Source: Rubrobacter marinus (GTDB lineage: Bacteria > Actinomycetota > Rubrobacteria > Rubrobacterales > Rubrobacteraceae). From it: 64,000 nucleotides of DNA. Below the pieces are notes generated by a model. The model saw nothing but the letters and a program-made list of their open reading frames with translations, had not been told where the DNA came from and searched no databases. The stretch is from the NCBI RefSeq assembly GCF_011492965.1, contig NZ_CP045121.1, positions 3,658,001 through 3,722,000 on the forward strand, in the 5' to 3' direction. This document shows, piece by piece, positions 28,635 through 37,074 of this stretch. Both the position numbers and the translations under genes were made by a program. How positions within the stretch are numbered: the stretch's first letter is position 1; each line of letters opens with the position of its first letter.

Positions 28635-28862
28635 TCAGGCCGCGACGTACTCGCGGATGTCCACCTGCACGCCGGTCCGAGCCGCCTCCTCGACAGCGGC
28701 CAGAAGCTGGGCCGTCGTCTCCTCGTCGACGTACTCCTCACCGCACACCTCGCACACCTCGGCCGGAACCTTCTTGAACACAAGGATCATGCGGTCTCGC
28801 TCGAGGGTTACCGTGGCCGTGCCCGCCCTCAATTTGCCCTGCTTGCAGACGACGCACTTCAA
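28635..28862 (-). CDS. YgiT/MqsA-type zinc-finger protein (antitoxin-like)
   Basis: A 75-residue protein: MKCVVCKQG and EVCEVCGEEYVDEETTAQL give the two CxxC pairs of YgiT-type zinc domains, found at the N-terminus of MqsA antitoxins and alone beside DUF4258 toxins-like proteins. There is no HTH domain here. It starts at TTG within TTGA, overlapping the stop of the DUF4258 gene, with a perfect AGGAGG inside that upstream gene. Translation is therefore coupled, as is usual for toxin-antitoxin pairs. Confidence 0.82.
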   Translation of the reverse strand: MKCVVCKQGKLRAGTATVTLERDRMILVFKKVPAEVCEVCGEEYVDEETTAQLLAAVEEAARTGVQVDIREYVAA

Positions 28863-29134
28863 GGCTTCTTCCTCCTAAAGTCCTGCTCCCAGAGGGCAGG
28901 AGTCGGCTCGTAAACCGTTATGACGAAGGTCTCGCCGCTCTGAATACCGTCCGCGGCAACCACGTGTATCGGTCGCGTTCCGTGCCAGGCGAGGACCAGA
29001 CGGCTTGGACAGGGCGTATCGTCCGGGTAACTCCTGATGGTTTCGCCCTGCTCCAGCACGTGCCTGACAGCTTCTACGCCGATCCCGTGTTGCGACATAC
29101 GCTCGATGGCATGCGTCCGAAAGACCAGAAGCAA
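28859..29134 (-). CDS. DUF4258 protein (toxin-like partner)
   Basis: A 91-residue protein: FRTHAIERMSQHGIGVEAVRHVLEQGETI is a DUF4258 opening (xxHAxxRMxxRGIxxxxV), and RPIHVVAADGIQSGETFVITVYEP completes the domain. DUF4258 proteins commonly pair with YgiT-type zinc proteins and are suspected RNase-like toxins; activity is unproven. Starts at TTG 29134 with a weak ribosome site. Sits 26 nt after lipA and overlaps the YgiT-like gene. Confidence 0.8.
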   Translation of the reverse strand: MLLVFRTHAIERMSQHGIGVEAVRHVLEQGETIRSYPDDTPCPSRLVLAWHGTRPIHVVAADGIQSGETFVITVYEPTPALWEQDFRRKKP

Positions 29135-29160
29135 GGTACGCCGCCAGACCTCTCACCGTC

Positions 29161-30195
29161 TTATGAGCCGACGGTCGCCTCTCTCTTACGGGCGTCGGAG
29201 GTCTGCTCGTGGGCGTGGTAGGAGCTGCGGACGAGCGGGCCGCTCTCGACGTGCTTGAAGCCGAGCTCGACGCCGTACTTTCTGAGGCTCGCGAACTCCT
29301 TCGGCGTGTAGTAGCGGCTCATCGGCAAGTGGTTCTCCGTCGGGCGGAGGTACTGGCCGATGGTCAGGATGTCCACGTCGTGGTCGCGCAGGTCGCGCAT
29401 GGTCTGGTGCATCTCCGCTTCAGTCTCGCCCAGGCCCACCATGAAGCCGCTCTTCGTGAGGCCGTCCGGGTTGAGCTCCTTGGCGTAGCGCAAGACCTCC
29501 AGGGAGCGGCGGTACTTGGCCTGCGGGCGGACGGCCGGGTAGAGGCGCGGGACCGTCTCGATGTTGTGGTTGAAGGTGTCGGGGGCGGCGCCTACGACCG
29601 TTTGTATGGCGTCGCGGTCACCCTTGAAGTCCGGGGTGAGGACCTCGACGGCGCAGCCGGGGACCTGTTCGCGGATCTCGCGGATCGTGGCGGCGAAGAT
29701 CGAGGCGCCTCCGTCCAAGAGCTCGTCGCGGTTCACGCTCGTGATGACGGCGTGCTTGAGGCCCATCTTCGAGGCCGCGTCGGCGACGCGGTACGGCTCG
29801 TCGAGGTCGAGCTCCGTCGGCTTGCCCGTGAGGACGGCGCAGAAGCCGCACGAGCGGGTGCAGACGTTGCCCAGGATCATGAACGTCGCGGTGCGGTTGT
29901 TCCAGCACTCGCCGATGTTCGGGCAGCGCGCCTCCTCGCAGACCGTGTGCAGCCCGAGGCCGCGCATGGTGTCCTTGATCTCCCGGTACCCCTCGCCGCC
30001 CGGGATCTTGGCCTTGAGCCAGCCGGGACGGCCGTGGGAGCCGGGCAGGCCCGGTCGCTGCTGGCGGAAGGGAAGGTACTCGGTCGGGACCCCGTCGGGC
30101 GGCGCGGCCACGGGCTTGTCTTCCCAGCGGTGCCTGACCTCGAAAGTCTTGGTACCGTTCTCGAGAACCTTCAGGGAGATCTTTCTGCGGGCCAC
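29161..30195 (-). CDS. lipA: lipoyl synthase
   Basis: A 344-residue radical-SAM enzyme that inserts sulfur at C6 and C8 of octanoyl-lysine. The auxiliary cluster motif [12 protein letters not shown] and the radical-SAM motif CTRSCGFC are intact, as is the C-terminal RSSYHA motif that ligates the auxiliary cluster. GTG 30195 follows GAGGAGGTAGAAGA. The N-terminal 70 residues are longer than in E. coli LipA and basic. First gene of the lipoate operon containing a toxin-antitoxin-like pair. Confidence 0.95.
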   Translation of the reverse strand: MARRKISLKVLENGTKTFEVRHRWEDKPVAAPPDGVPTEYLPFRQQRPGLPGSHGRPGWLKAKIPGGEGYREIKDTMRGLGLHTVCEEARCPNIGECWNNRTATFMILGNVCTRSCGFCAVLTGKPTELDLDEPYRVADAASKMGLKHAVITSVNRDELLDGGASIFAATIREIREQVPGCAVEVLTPDFKGDRDAIQTVVGAAPDTFNHNIETVPRLYPAVRPQAKYRRSLEVLRYAKELNPDGLTKSGFMVGLGETEAEMHQTMRDLRDHDVDILTIGQYLRPTENHLPMSRYYTPKEFASLRKYGVELGFKHVESGPLVRSSYHAHEQTSDARKREATVGS

Positions 30196-30270
30196 TCTTC
30201 TACCTCCTCGCGCCTGGTGCGTCCTATACTACCGCACCGGCCGGGGCCCGTACTGTGTCCCCGTCGCCCC

Positions 30271-30939
30271 CTAAGCCGCGGGCTCCACGCAGGCCGGGCC
30301 GTCGTTGGAGGGCCTGTTGACGGCGCGGCTCACGGGGTAGGCCGTCATCGCCCCGGAGGGGTACGGGGCGAGCAGGGGCTCGAGCGGGGCGGGGTCGCGC
30401 AGGTCCGGGTCCAGCCACGTCTCGTACGCCTCGGGGGGCAGGATCACGGGCATCCGGTCGTGGATCTTGCGCATGAGGTCGTTGGGCCCGGTGGTGAGGA
30501 TGGCGCAGGTGCGAAGCTCCTCCCCGTCCCTCTCCCACCTCTCCCAGAGCCCGGCGAAGGCGAAGGGCCTCCCGTCCTCCATCTTGATGTGGAAGGGCTG
30601 CTTGCCGTTCCCCATCTTGCGCCACTCGTAGAAGCCGTCGGCGAGGATCAGGCAGCGGCGCTCCTTCATCGCCTTTCTGAAGGAGGGCTTCTCGGCCGCG
30701 GTCTCGGAGCGGGCGTTGATCATGCGGTTGCCGATCGCCGGGTCCTTCGCCCACGACGGGACGAGCCCCCACCTGAGCACCTCTAACCGCCTACCACCCT
30801 CGCCCCCGTCCAGGACCGCGGCCACGTTGCGCCCCGGCGCGACGTTGTAGCTGGGCTGGATCTCCGGCAGCGGCCCCGTGATGCCGAACTCCTCCGCCAG
30901 AACCTCGATCGGCCTCGTAAGCGTGTACCTGCCGCACAT
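30271..30939 (-). CDS. SRAP-family (YedK/HMCES) abasic-site DNA-protein crosslinking protein
   Basis: A 222-residue SOS-response-associated peptidase family protein. It begins MCGRYTL with the catalytic Cys2 that bonds to abasic sites in single-stranded DNA after Met removal. NVAPGR, MINARSET, ADGFYEWRK and KIHDRMPVIL are all conserved. Protects abasic sites in ssDNA. Oriented with lipA and 75 nt upstream of it, so the two may share a promoter region. Confidence 0.92.
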   Translation of the reverse strand: MCGRYTLTRPIEVLAEEFGITGPLPEIQPSYNVAPGRNVAAVLDGGEGGRRLEVLRWGLVPSWAKDPAIGNRMINARSETAAEKPSFRKAMKERRCLILADGFYEWRKMGNGKQPFHIKMEDGRPFAFAGLWERWERDGEELRTCAILTTGPNDLMRKIHDRMPVILPPEAYETWLDPDLRDPAPLEPLLAPYPSGAMTAYPVSRAVNRPSNDGPACVEPAA

Positions 30940-31046
30940 CTCCGCTCCTCCCGGTCGGATGGCAACCGAACTACCGTAATTCTACGCCCGAGGAGGCCGC
31001 CTCCCCACGGTCGATCCGCGGCGCCGCGGAGACAAACCCCGCGCCT

Positions 31047-31316
31047 CTAAGAGGGCGGTGCCACGCCCCCGGAGATACCGCCCGGCGAGATGCCGCCCGC
31101 CGCCCCGATGCCGAGCATCGCCTTCGCCCCTTCGGCGAGGCGCACCTGCATCTCCTGGGCCTCCCTGAAGAACGCCGCCAGCTCCGCCTCGCCGGCCGCC
31201 TCCGCGTCGTTCGCGTACCCGTTGCATCTCTCCGCCTCTTTGAGGGCGTGGTAGAGCACGCTCACCAGGTCGTAGTGCTCGTCCCTCGTGCCCGTCGTCC
31301 CCTCGCCACCGTCCAT
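31047..31316 (-). CDS. small helical protein of unknown function
   Basis: An 89-residue protein: DLVSVLYHALKEAERCNGYA and AELAAFFREAQEMQVRLAEG form two amphipathic helices of a ferritin-like or rubrerythrin-like half bundle, followed by a Gly-rich tail. I know similar small proteins as unassigned. Metal-binding EXXH motifs are absent. It stands alone, 107 nt from the SRAP gene. Confidence 0.55.
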   Translation of the reverse strand: MDGGEGTTGTRDEHYDLVSVLYHALKEAERCNGYANDAEAAGEAELAAFFREAQEMQVRLAEGAKAMLGIGAAGGISPGGISGGVAPPS

Positions 31317-31423
31317 CTCGGTCCCTTCGCTCTCTCGCCGTCCTGACGCTTCGCGTTACCCGGCCCGGAAGCCGCGCAAACGGCTCAGAACACGGACGCA
31401 GAGCGACCCCGCTCGCGGCGCGG

Positions 31424-32032
31424 CTACCGGATCACGGCCGAGAGCGGCAGAGGGGTGATCCCCCACCCCTCCCGCGACCGGAACCCGGCGTAGGAGAACC
31501 CACCCCCACGGAACGAGACGTACCTCCCCCGGTCCCCCGGATGGTTCGGGTCGTAGACGTAGACGCGGACCTCCTCACCGGCCCGCTCGACGCGGTACGG
31601 CACCACGGCGTGAGCACGGTACAGGCAGCGGAGGAACCGCCGGTTCGCGGCGGGCCCGAAGTTGAGGACGCACGGGTCCGCCCCACCGGGCAGCCCCAGC
31701 CGGCCGGGCAGACCGTAGGTCCTCCCGCCGCCGGAGGCGAGCCAGTCCCGGACGGCCGCGAGGACGACGCGCGGCCGGAGCTGCCGGGCGTGGCGGCGCC
31801 TGAGAGACGCAAGGACGCCGGGCGTCGGCCGTAGATCTGAGACGGGCGTCCCTCCCGCGCCCTCCTCGTACGACGCGAGGGCCGCGACGGCCATGCCGAA
31901 GCAGAGGCCGTTGCCGTACAAGAAGGCGTCGAAGGGGCGCAGGAGCTTCCCAAAACCCGTCCGGCGTGGGACCTCTCCGACGGGGTTGCGGAACCCGAAG
32001 CCGTCGCGCGCCGGGTCGAACGCAGCCCTCAA
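31424..32032 (-). CDS. unknown protein with papain-like-fold features
   Basis: A 202-residue protein: GFGFRNPVGEVPRRTG, then YGNGLCFGMAVAALASYEEG and VYVYDPNHPGDRGRYV. A Cys at the start of a helix (LCFGMA) and a later YDPNHP strand turn suggest a papain-like Cys/His arrangement, perhaps a C39- or transglutaminase-like hydrolase. There is no signal peptide. A family assignment is not secure. It lies upstream of lpdA's terminator on the same strand. Confidence 0.5.
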   Translation of the reverse strand: MRAAFDPARDGFGFRNPVGEVPRRTGFGKLLRPFDAFLYGNGLCFGMAVAALASYEEGAGGTPVSDLRPTPGVLASLRRRHARQLRPRVVLAAVRDWLASGGGRTYGLPGRLGLPGGADPCVLNFGPAANRRFLRCLYRAHAVVPYRVERAGEEVRVYVYDPNHPGDRGRYVSFRGGGFSYAGFRSREGWGITPLPLSAVIR

Positions 32033-32122
32033 AGATCTGCGAGGGAGCCGCGCAACCCCGCCCCTCTCGCGCCCGAAGAAGAGCCGTCCGGCCGTGAGCC
32101 GCGAGGGGCTCCTTCCGCAAGA

Positions 32123-32151
32123 AGCGGGGGCGACGAGACGTCGCCCCCGCT
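32123..32151. terminator. 13-bp perfect hairpin downstream of lpdA
   Basis: AGCGGGGGCGACG, loop AGA, then the exact complement. It follows the lpdA stop (32180) on the minus strand. Confidence 0.75.
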
Positions 32152-32179
32152 CTGATTCCCCGTAGCCGATGGCTCGGAG

Positions 32180-33673
32180 CTAGAAGTGGATCGGGTGACC
32201 CTCGGAGGCCATAGCGGCCTCGCCCATCACCTCGGAGAGGGACGGGTGGGGGTGGATGGTCATGCCCATCTCCTCGGGGGTGCCCTCGACGAGCTTGGCG
32301 AAGACCCCCTCGGTGATGAGGTCGGTGACGTGCGGTCCGATGGCGTGCATGCCCAGGATCAGGTCGGTCTCCGAGTCCACGACGATCTTGACGAAGCCGT
32401 TGGGCTCGCCCTCGATGAGCGCCTTGCCGATCGCCCGGAACGGGAACTTGGTCTCCCTGGCGTCGTAGCCCTCGTCCTCGGCCTGGGCCTTGGTGAGGCC
32501 GAAGGACGCGACCTCGGGGCGGGTGAAGGTGACGCGCGGGACGAGGCTCTGGTCCAGCGGCATCGGGTTCTCGCCGGCCATGTGCTCGACGGCGATGATC
32601 CCCTCGTGCCCGGCGGCGTGGGCGAGCCAGTAGCCCCCGATCACGTCGCCCGCGGCGTAGACGCCGTCCTCGCCGGTCCGGTAGAACTCGTCGATCTTGA
32701 TGGTCCCCTTCTCGGTGAGCTCGACGTTCGTCACGTCGAGGTTGAGCTCCTCGGTGACGGTCTTGCGCCCGACGGCGACGAGCAGGCACTCGGCCTCCAG
32801 CGTCCCGTCGTCGTCGCCGGTCTCGCCGGCCGGCACGCTCTCCCCGCCGTAGGAGCCGCCCTCCTCCTGGGCGCCCTCCTTCTTGTCCTGGCCGGCCGGG
32901 GCGGTCTTGATCTTCACGCCGGTCTTCGTCTTCTCCAGGCTCCCGGAGTCGGCCATCGTGCTCGTGAGCACGTTGATGCCGCGGCCCTCGAACTCCTTCT
33001 GGAGGGCGGCGGAGATCTCCGGGTCCTCGCCCGGCACGATCCTGTCGAGAAGCTCGACGAGAGTGACCTCGGTCCCGAAGTCGTTGTACATGCTCGCGAA
33101 CTCGGACCCGACGGCGCCCGAGCCGAGGATGATGATGGACTCGGGGTAGTCGTCGTTCTCCGTGACGATGTCGTCGCTGGAGATGACCCTGTCCCCGTCG
33201 AACTCGAGCCCCGGCAGGCTGTTGACGGCGCTGCCGGTCGAGATGAGGACGTTCTTGGCCTCGAGCTCGTGCGTCTCGCCGTCGTGCGTCTCGACCTTGA
33301 TCTTCTTGGGCTCGATAAACGAGCCGACGCCGTTGTAGACCTGGACCTTGTTCTTCTTCATGAGGCCCTGAACGCCGCGCCTGAGCTGCGTGACGACCTG
33401 CTCGCGCCGCTTGGCGACCGCGGGGTAGTCGAGCTCGACGCTGCCGATCTTGACCCCGTAGTCCTCGGCGGTCCTCGCGTCGTGCAGCAGGCTCGCCGTG
33501 TGCAAAAGCGCCTTGGTGGGGATGCACCCGACGTTGAGGCAGGTCCCGCCGAGGTGCCCGCCCTCCCGCTTCTCTATGAGGGCCACCTTCATCCCCAGCT
33601 GGCTCGCGCGAATCGCCGGGATGTACCCCGCGTTCCCGCCGCCGATGATCACCAGATCGAAACTGTCTGCCAC
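32180..33673 (-). CDS. lpdA: dihydrolipoyl dehydrogenase
   Basis: A 497-residue flavoprotein disulfide reductase, the E3 subunit that reoxidises dihydrolipoyl groups. FAD motif IIGGGNAGYIPA, redox pair Cys45/Cys50 in GGTCLNVGCIPTK, NAD motif ILGSGAVGSEFASMY, YAAGDVIGGYWLAHAA and C-terminal HPHPSLSEVMGEAA with the active His-Glu. Residues about 258-290 hold an unusual acidic Gly-rich insertion (GQDKKEGAQEEGGSYGG and following DDD) inside the NAD domain. ATG 33673; it follows mutM by 15 nt, and lipA/lipB are close by. Confidence 0.92.
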   Translation of the reverse strand: MADSFDLVIIGGGNAGYIPAIRASQLGMKVALIEKREGGHLGGTCLNVGCIPTKALLHTASLLHDARTAEDYGVKIGSVELDYPAVAKRREQVVTQLRRGVQGLMKKNKVQVYNGVGSFIEPKKIKVETHDGETHELEAKNVLISTGSAVNSLPGLEFDGDRVISSDDIVTENDDYPESIIILGSGAVGSEFASMYNDFGTEVTLVELLDRIVPGEDPEISAALQKEFEGRGINVLTSTMADSGSLEKTKTGVKIKTAPAGQDKKEGAQEEGGSYGGESVPAGETGDDDGTLEAECLLVAVGRKTVTEELNLDVTNVELTEKGTIKIDEFYRTGEDGVYAAGDVIGGYWLAHAAGHEGIIAVEHMAGENPMPLDQSLVPRVTFTRPEVASFGLTKAQAEDEGYDARETKFPFRAIGKALIEGEPNGFVKIVVDSETDLILGMHAIGPHVTDLITEGVFAKLVEGTPEEMGMTIHPHPSLSEVMGEAAMASEGHPIHF

Positions 33674-33688
33674 CTTGCTTCTCCTCTC

Positions 33689-34555
33689 CTAAAGTACTCC
33701 CAATTCTAGCCCTTGTTCCCCCCCGAAACCATCTTCACGCTGGCACGAGGGACAGTAGAAGGTAGCCCTCCCCCCGACCTTCTCCTTGACGACGCGCCCC
33801 CCGCAGCCCGAGGGACACGGCCGCCCCGCCCTCACAAACACCCGCAGGTGATCCTGGTGATGCCCCTTGCGCCCGAGCACGTCGCGGTACAGGTCGAAGG
33901 TCGTCCCGCGGTGCTCGATCCCCGCGCGCAGGTTCTCCCTCACCGCCCGGTGCAGCGCCGCCCACTCCCCCTCCGAGAGCGTGTTCGCCTTGCGCCTCGG
34001 GTGGACCTTTGCGTCGTAGAGGATCTCGTCGACGTAGATGTTCCCTATCCCGGCGACGACCTTCTGGTCGAGCAGAGCGGGCTTGATCTGGACCCTGCGC
34101 CCGCCCAGAACCCCCTTGAGGTGCCCCGCGTCGAAGCCCTCCCCGAGCGGTTCGGGCCCCAGCGACGAGAGGCGCGCCTCCAGCTCCCCCGCGTCCAACA
34201 AACGGGCGCGAGTGAATCCGGTCTCGTCCCTGAGAAAGAGCCGCCGACCTCCGTCGAGGCCGAGGACGAGCATGACCGCCGTCTCGGGCTCGGCGACGGG
34301 CGGGACGAGCAGGAGCTGCCCCCCGATCTTGAGCTGCAGGACGAGCGAGTCTCCCCCGATCAGCTCGACGATGAGGTGCTTCGCCCGCCTCCTCGCGCCC
34401 GCGATGCGCGCCCCGCGCAGACGGCCGGCGAACTCCTCGACCGACGGACCCTCGACGAGGGCGGGCTGCGATACCTCGACCCACTCGACCGTCGAGCCGA
34501 CGACGAGCCCGCGCAGGTCCTCCTTGATCGTCTCGACCTCGGGGAGCTCGGGCAC
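33689..34555 (-). CDS. mutM: formamidopyrimidine-DNA glycosylase
   Basis: A 288-residue bifunctional glycosylase/AP lyase removing 8-oxoguanine. PELPEVET N-terminus with the Pro nucleophile and Glu, AKHLIVEL lysine region, QKVVAGIGNIYVDEILYDAK helix-two-turn-helix, and a C-terminal zinc finger (CPSGCGG to CPSCQ). The first Cys pair is spaced CxxxC, slightly looser than usual. GTG 34555 lies 3 nt after the stop of the diiron-oxidase-like gene, so the two are translationally linked. Confidence 0.93.
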   Translation of the reverse strand: MPELPEVETIKEDLRGLVVGSTVEWVEVSQPALVEGPSVEEFAGRLRGARIAGARRRAKHLIVELIGGDSLVLQLKIGGQLLLVPPVAEPETAVMLVLGLDGGRRLFLRDETGFTRARLLDAGELEARLSSLGPEPLGEGFDAGHLKGVLGGRRVQIKPALLDQKVVAGIGNIYVDEILYDAKVHPRRKANTLSEGEWAALHRAVRENLRAGIEHRGTTFDLYRDVLGRKGHHQDHLRVFVRAGRPCPSGCGGRVVKEKVGGRATFYCPSCQREDGFGGEQGLELGVL

Positions 34556-34558
34556 GGG

Positions 34559-35311
34559 CTACGAGTTCGCGGCCCCGACGGCGGGACCGGAGGGGAGCGG
34601 CGCGGGCTCGCCGTAGACGGCCCTGTAGAGCCCGTCGAGCATCACGCAGCGGGCGTCGAGGGAGGCCATCGTCCCGTCGCGGACCTTCCTCTGCCCCTCC
34701 TCATCCTCGGCGTAGGGCGCGATGGCGTCCATCATGATGCGCGCGTGCGTCACGTCCATCGTGACGTGGCTAGTGAAAATCTCCAGCGCCTCCGACGGCA
34801 GCCCCGCCGCCTTCTTGAGCCCCTCGGAGAGCTTCACGTAGATCGGGGGGACCGGCCACTCGCTCGCGGGCCCCAGGGCGCCGAGCCCGAGGCGCACGTC
34901 GGGGTCGCGCGTCAACTCCCTGTGCCGGCTGACGTACAGCTCGATCTCCGGCAGCGTCCGCGGCGCCTCCCACTCCTCCTCGGTGATGTCCAGGGCGCGC
35001 AGGAAACGCCGGTAGAGCGCCGGGTGCGTCTCGTCGGGGTTGAGGTGGCCGTACTCGTCGAGCAGGATCTCGGCGAGCGCGAGCTGCAACGGCTCGTCGT
35101 ACCCGCAGTTCGAGATGAGGGACGCCAGATACAACCGGCTCACGCGGACGTGGCGGTAGTACTGGATCGCGAACGTCCTCACCCCCTCCTCGCTCACATC
35201 CCCCTCACCGAACCGCTCCAGAAAAGGATGCACGAGCGCCGGGTGCCCGATCACCTCCCGCTTCAACCGCTCAAGAAACTCGCCGGATTCCAACCCAAAA
35301 CCTCCGTCCAT
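34559..35311 (-). CDS. haem-oxygenase-like diiron oxidase (HDO/TenA-PqqC fold)
   Basis: A 250-residue all-helical protein of the iron-containing redox enzyme family. AEILLDEYGHLNPDETHPAL and TSHVTMDVTHARIMMD carry the E/H and D/H ligands expected for the two irons. Members oxidise amines, fatty acids or other small substrates (SznF, UndA, CADD are examples); the substrate here is unknown. ATG 35311 is preferred over a longer frame to 35452 that would run through the divergent promoter at 35395-35423. Paired with mutM. Confidence 0.75.
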   Translation of the reverse strand: MDGGFGLESGEFLERLKREVIGHPALVHPFLERFGEGDVSEEGVRTFAIQYYRHVRVSRLYLASLISNCGYDEPLQLALAEILLDEYGHLNPDETHPALYRRFLRALDITEEEWEAPRTLPEIELYVSRHRELTRDPDVRLGLGALGPASEWPVPPIYVKLSEGLKKAAGLPSEALEIFTSHVTMDVTHARIMMDAIAPYAEDEEGQRKVRDGTMASLDARCVMLDGLYRAVYGEPAPLPSGPAVGAANS

Positions 35312-35394
35312 CGCCCTTTGGGTTAAGTGTACCCCCGCCCGCCACAGGACGCCGCCATACCGCGAAAAACCGTTCTTTTGCAGAAGGAATATCA

Positions 35395-35423
35395 TTGTTT
35401 CACTAGTCTCAGTGAAGTATAAT
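35395..35423 (+). promoter_or_regulatory. consensus promoter with operator TTCACT-AGTCTC-AGTGAA in the spacer
   Basis: TTGTTT (35395-35400), exactly 17 nt, then TATAAT (35418-35423). The 18-bp palindrome at 35399-35416 fills the spacer. The ATG at 35430 is 6 nt after the -10 box, implying a leaderless mRNA. The same palindrome occurs at 56593 and 57219. Confidence 0.8.
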
Positions 35424-35429
35424 CTGGTC

Positions 35430-35975
35430 ATGACAGAGGTGAGGAGCAGCATGGCACAGGATTGGCTTTCGGTACCGCGGCGGCGTGAGGACGAGCGGCT
35501 CGACCCGCACGTCTACAAGCGCGGGGTGAACGGGCTGACGGTCGAGGAGGCGCTCCGGCGGGCGTTCCCGCGGGTCATGGCCATTCTCGAGCGCAGCGGC
35601 GAGGAGTACTCGGAGTTCGAGGGGGAGTTGGTGCGCGGCACGATCCGGGCGTGCCTGATCTCGCAGGTCTCCCGGGCGAACCTGTACCGCATCGCGGGCA
35701 TCCTCGTCGCCGACAGGCGCGACGAGGGGGCGCACAGGGGCCGGTCGCTGGCGCTCGCCTACGTCTCGGCGCTCCGGGAGGCGTTTTTGCCGGACATCTC
35801 GGTCGGGGAGCGGGTGGTCTCGCCCGTCGGTTCCGGCGAGGTGCGCTACGTCTCCGGCGACGGCTCCAACGCGGCCGTCGAGCTCGACGGCGGCCCCCGG
35901 CGCGAGGTCTGGCTGCCGACCCTGCGTCTCCTGCGCCTCGACCCCGAGGACGAGCCCGAGCGGCGCGCCTCCTAG
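35430..35975 (+). CDS. operator-controlled protein of unknown function with SH3/CarD-like C-terminus
   Basis: A 181-residue protein. Its N-terminal half is helical (LTVEEALRRAFPRVMAILER, then LISQVSRANLYRIAGILVAD). Its C-terminal 60 residues (SVGERVVSPVGSGEVRYVSG, then VWLPTLRLL) look like a small beta barrel of the CarD/Tudor type. The start at 35430 fits the leaderless promoter; ATG 35451, preceded by GAGGTGAGGAGC, is an alternative. It shares its operator palindrome with a Rad52-like gene and a DUF4325 regulator about 21 kb away, so it may belong to the same stress response. Confidence 0.6.
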   Translation: MTEVRSSMAQDWLSVPRRREDERLDPHVYKRGVNGLTVEEALRRAFPRVMAILERSGEEYSEFEGELVRGTIRACLISQVSRANLYRIAGILVADRRDEGAHRGRSLALAYVSALREAFLPDISVGERVVSPVGSGEVRYVSGDGSNAAVELDGGPRREVWLPTLRLLRLDPEDEPERRAS

Positions 35976-36059
35976 ACCGTCCCGCCTTCTCCGCGATCCT
36001 TGATCCCCGTCCGTTTCGGGTAGACTCAACCCGACGTGGGAGCAACGAAGGGTGAGGCT

Positions 36060-36977
36060 ATGGAAGCTACGAAGGCGCGGGTGATCATCAACCCGTCTTC
36101 GGGCGGCGGTGCGTACGATCCCGAAGAGCTCCGCTCCGAGTTCGACGGCTACGACCTCGAATGGGTGGAGACCGAGGGCCCCGAGGACGCCGTAGAGGCG
36201 GCGAAGGAGTGGAGCGAGGGGCTGCTCATGGTCGCCGGCGGCGACGGGACCGTGAACGACGTCGTCAACGGCCTGGGCAAGGCCGGGTTCCCGGAGAGCG
36301 TCACCCTGGGCATCCTGCCGGCCGGGACGGGGAACGACCTCGCGGCGACGCTGTGCATCCCCGAGGACGCCGACGCGGCCGAGGACGTTATCCGCCAGGG
36401 ACGCGTCCGCACGCTCGACGTGGCGCGGGTGCGCTCCGAGGGGATCGGGGAGCGGTTCTTTATCAACGTGGCGACGGGGGGCCTCGGGGCCGAGATCTCC
36501 TCGGCCAACGACGAGGACCTCAAGAGCAAGTGGGGGAAGCTCTCCTACTTGAGGGCCTCCTTGGAGGTCGCCCGAAACTTCGAGGTCCGCGAGATCGTCA
36601 TGTACCTGGACGGCGAGAAGCGCGAGACGCAGGCCGTCAACGTAGCGGTAGGCAACTGCCGCTACGCCGGCGGCGGCTGGCTCGCGGCCCCGAGGGCCAA
36701 CCCCGAGGACGGTCTCCTCGACGTCGTCATCATCGAAGCGGCCGGGCTGGCGGACATCCTCGCCCTCACGCCCACCGCGCTCGCGAAGTCCGACTACCTG
36801 GACAACGACGGCGTGTACTTCACGCGGGCCAGGGAGATACGCGTCGAGACCCAGCCCCCCGGCCTCGACTTCACCGCCGACGGCGAGGTCATCGGCGACG
36901 AGCCCGCGGAGTTCGTGGTGCTCCCCAGAGCCCTCAAGGTCATCGTCGGCCCGGAGTACACCCCCGACCCCGCCTGA
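36060..36977 (+). CDS. diacylglycerol/lipid kinase family protein (YegS/BmrU-like)
   Basis: A 305-residue lipid kinase. ARVIINPSSGGGAYDP opens the nucleotide-binding domain, MVAGGDGTVNDVVNGL is the GGDGT catalytic loop, and GILPAGTGNDLA and INVATGGLGAEISS follow as in DgkB/YegS. Phosphorylates diacylglycerol or a related lipid at the membrane. The ATG at 36060 has GAAGGGTGAGGCT upstream; GTG 36036 is possible. Confidence 0.88.
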   Translation: MEATKARVIINPSSGGGAYDPEELRSEFDGYDLEWVETEGPEDAVEAAKEWSEGLLMVAGGDGTVNDVVNGLGKAGFPESVTLGILPAGTGNDLAATLCIPEDADAAEDVIRQGRVRTLDVARVRSEGIGERFFINVATGGLGAEISSANDEDLKSKWGKLSYLRASLEVARNFEVREIVMYLDGEKRETQAVNVAVGNCRYAGGGWLAAPRANPEDGLLDVVIIEAAGLADILALTPTALAKSDYLDNDGVYFTRAREIRVETQPPGLDFTADGEVIGDEPAEFVVLPRALKVIVGPEYTPDPA

Positions 36978-37074
36978 ACCCTCTCGACCCACCGATAGCA
37001 TCCCAGCCTCCTCGTTCGATGCCGCGTCCGCCAGCGGGCCCACCGGGGGCTGGCCCGGTGCTACCATCAGCGCT

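Noticed and set aside
32186..33709. A 507-codon plus-strand open frame over lpdA
   Set aside because: Shadow of lpdA; Leu/Asp/Val-rich translation without domains.
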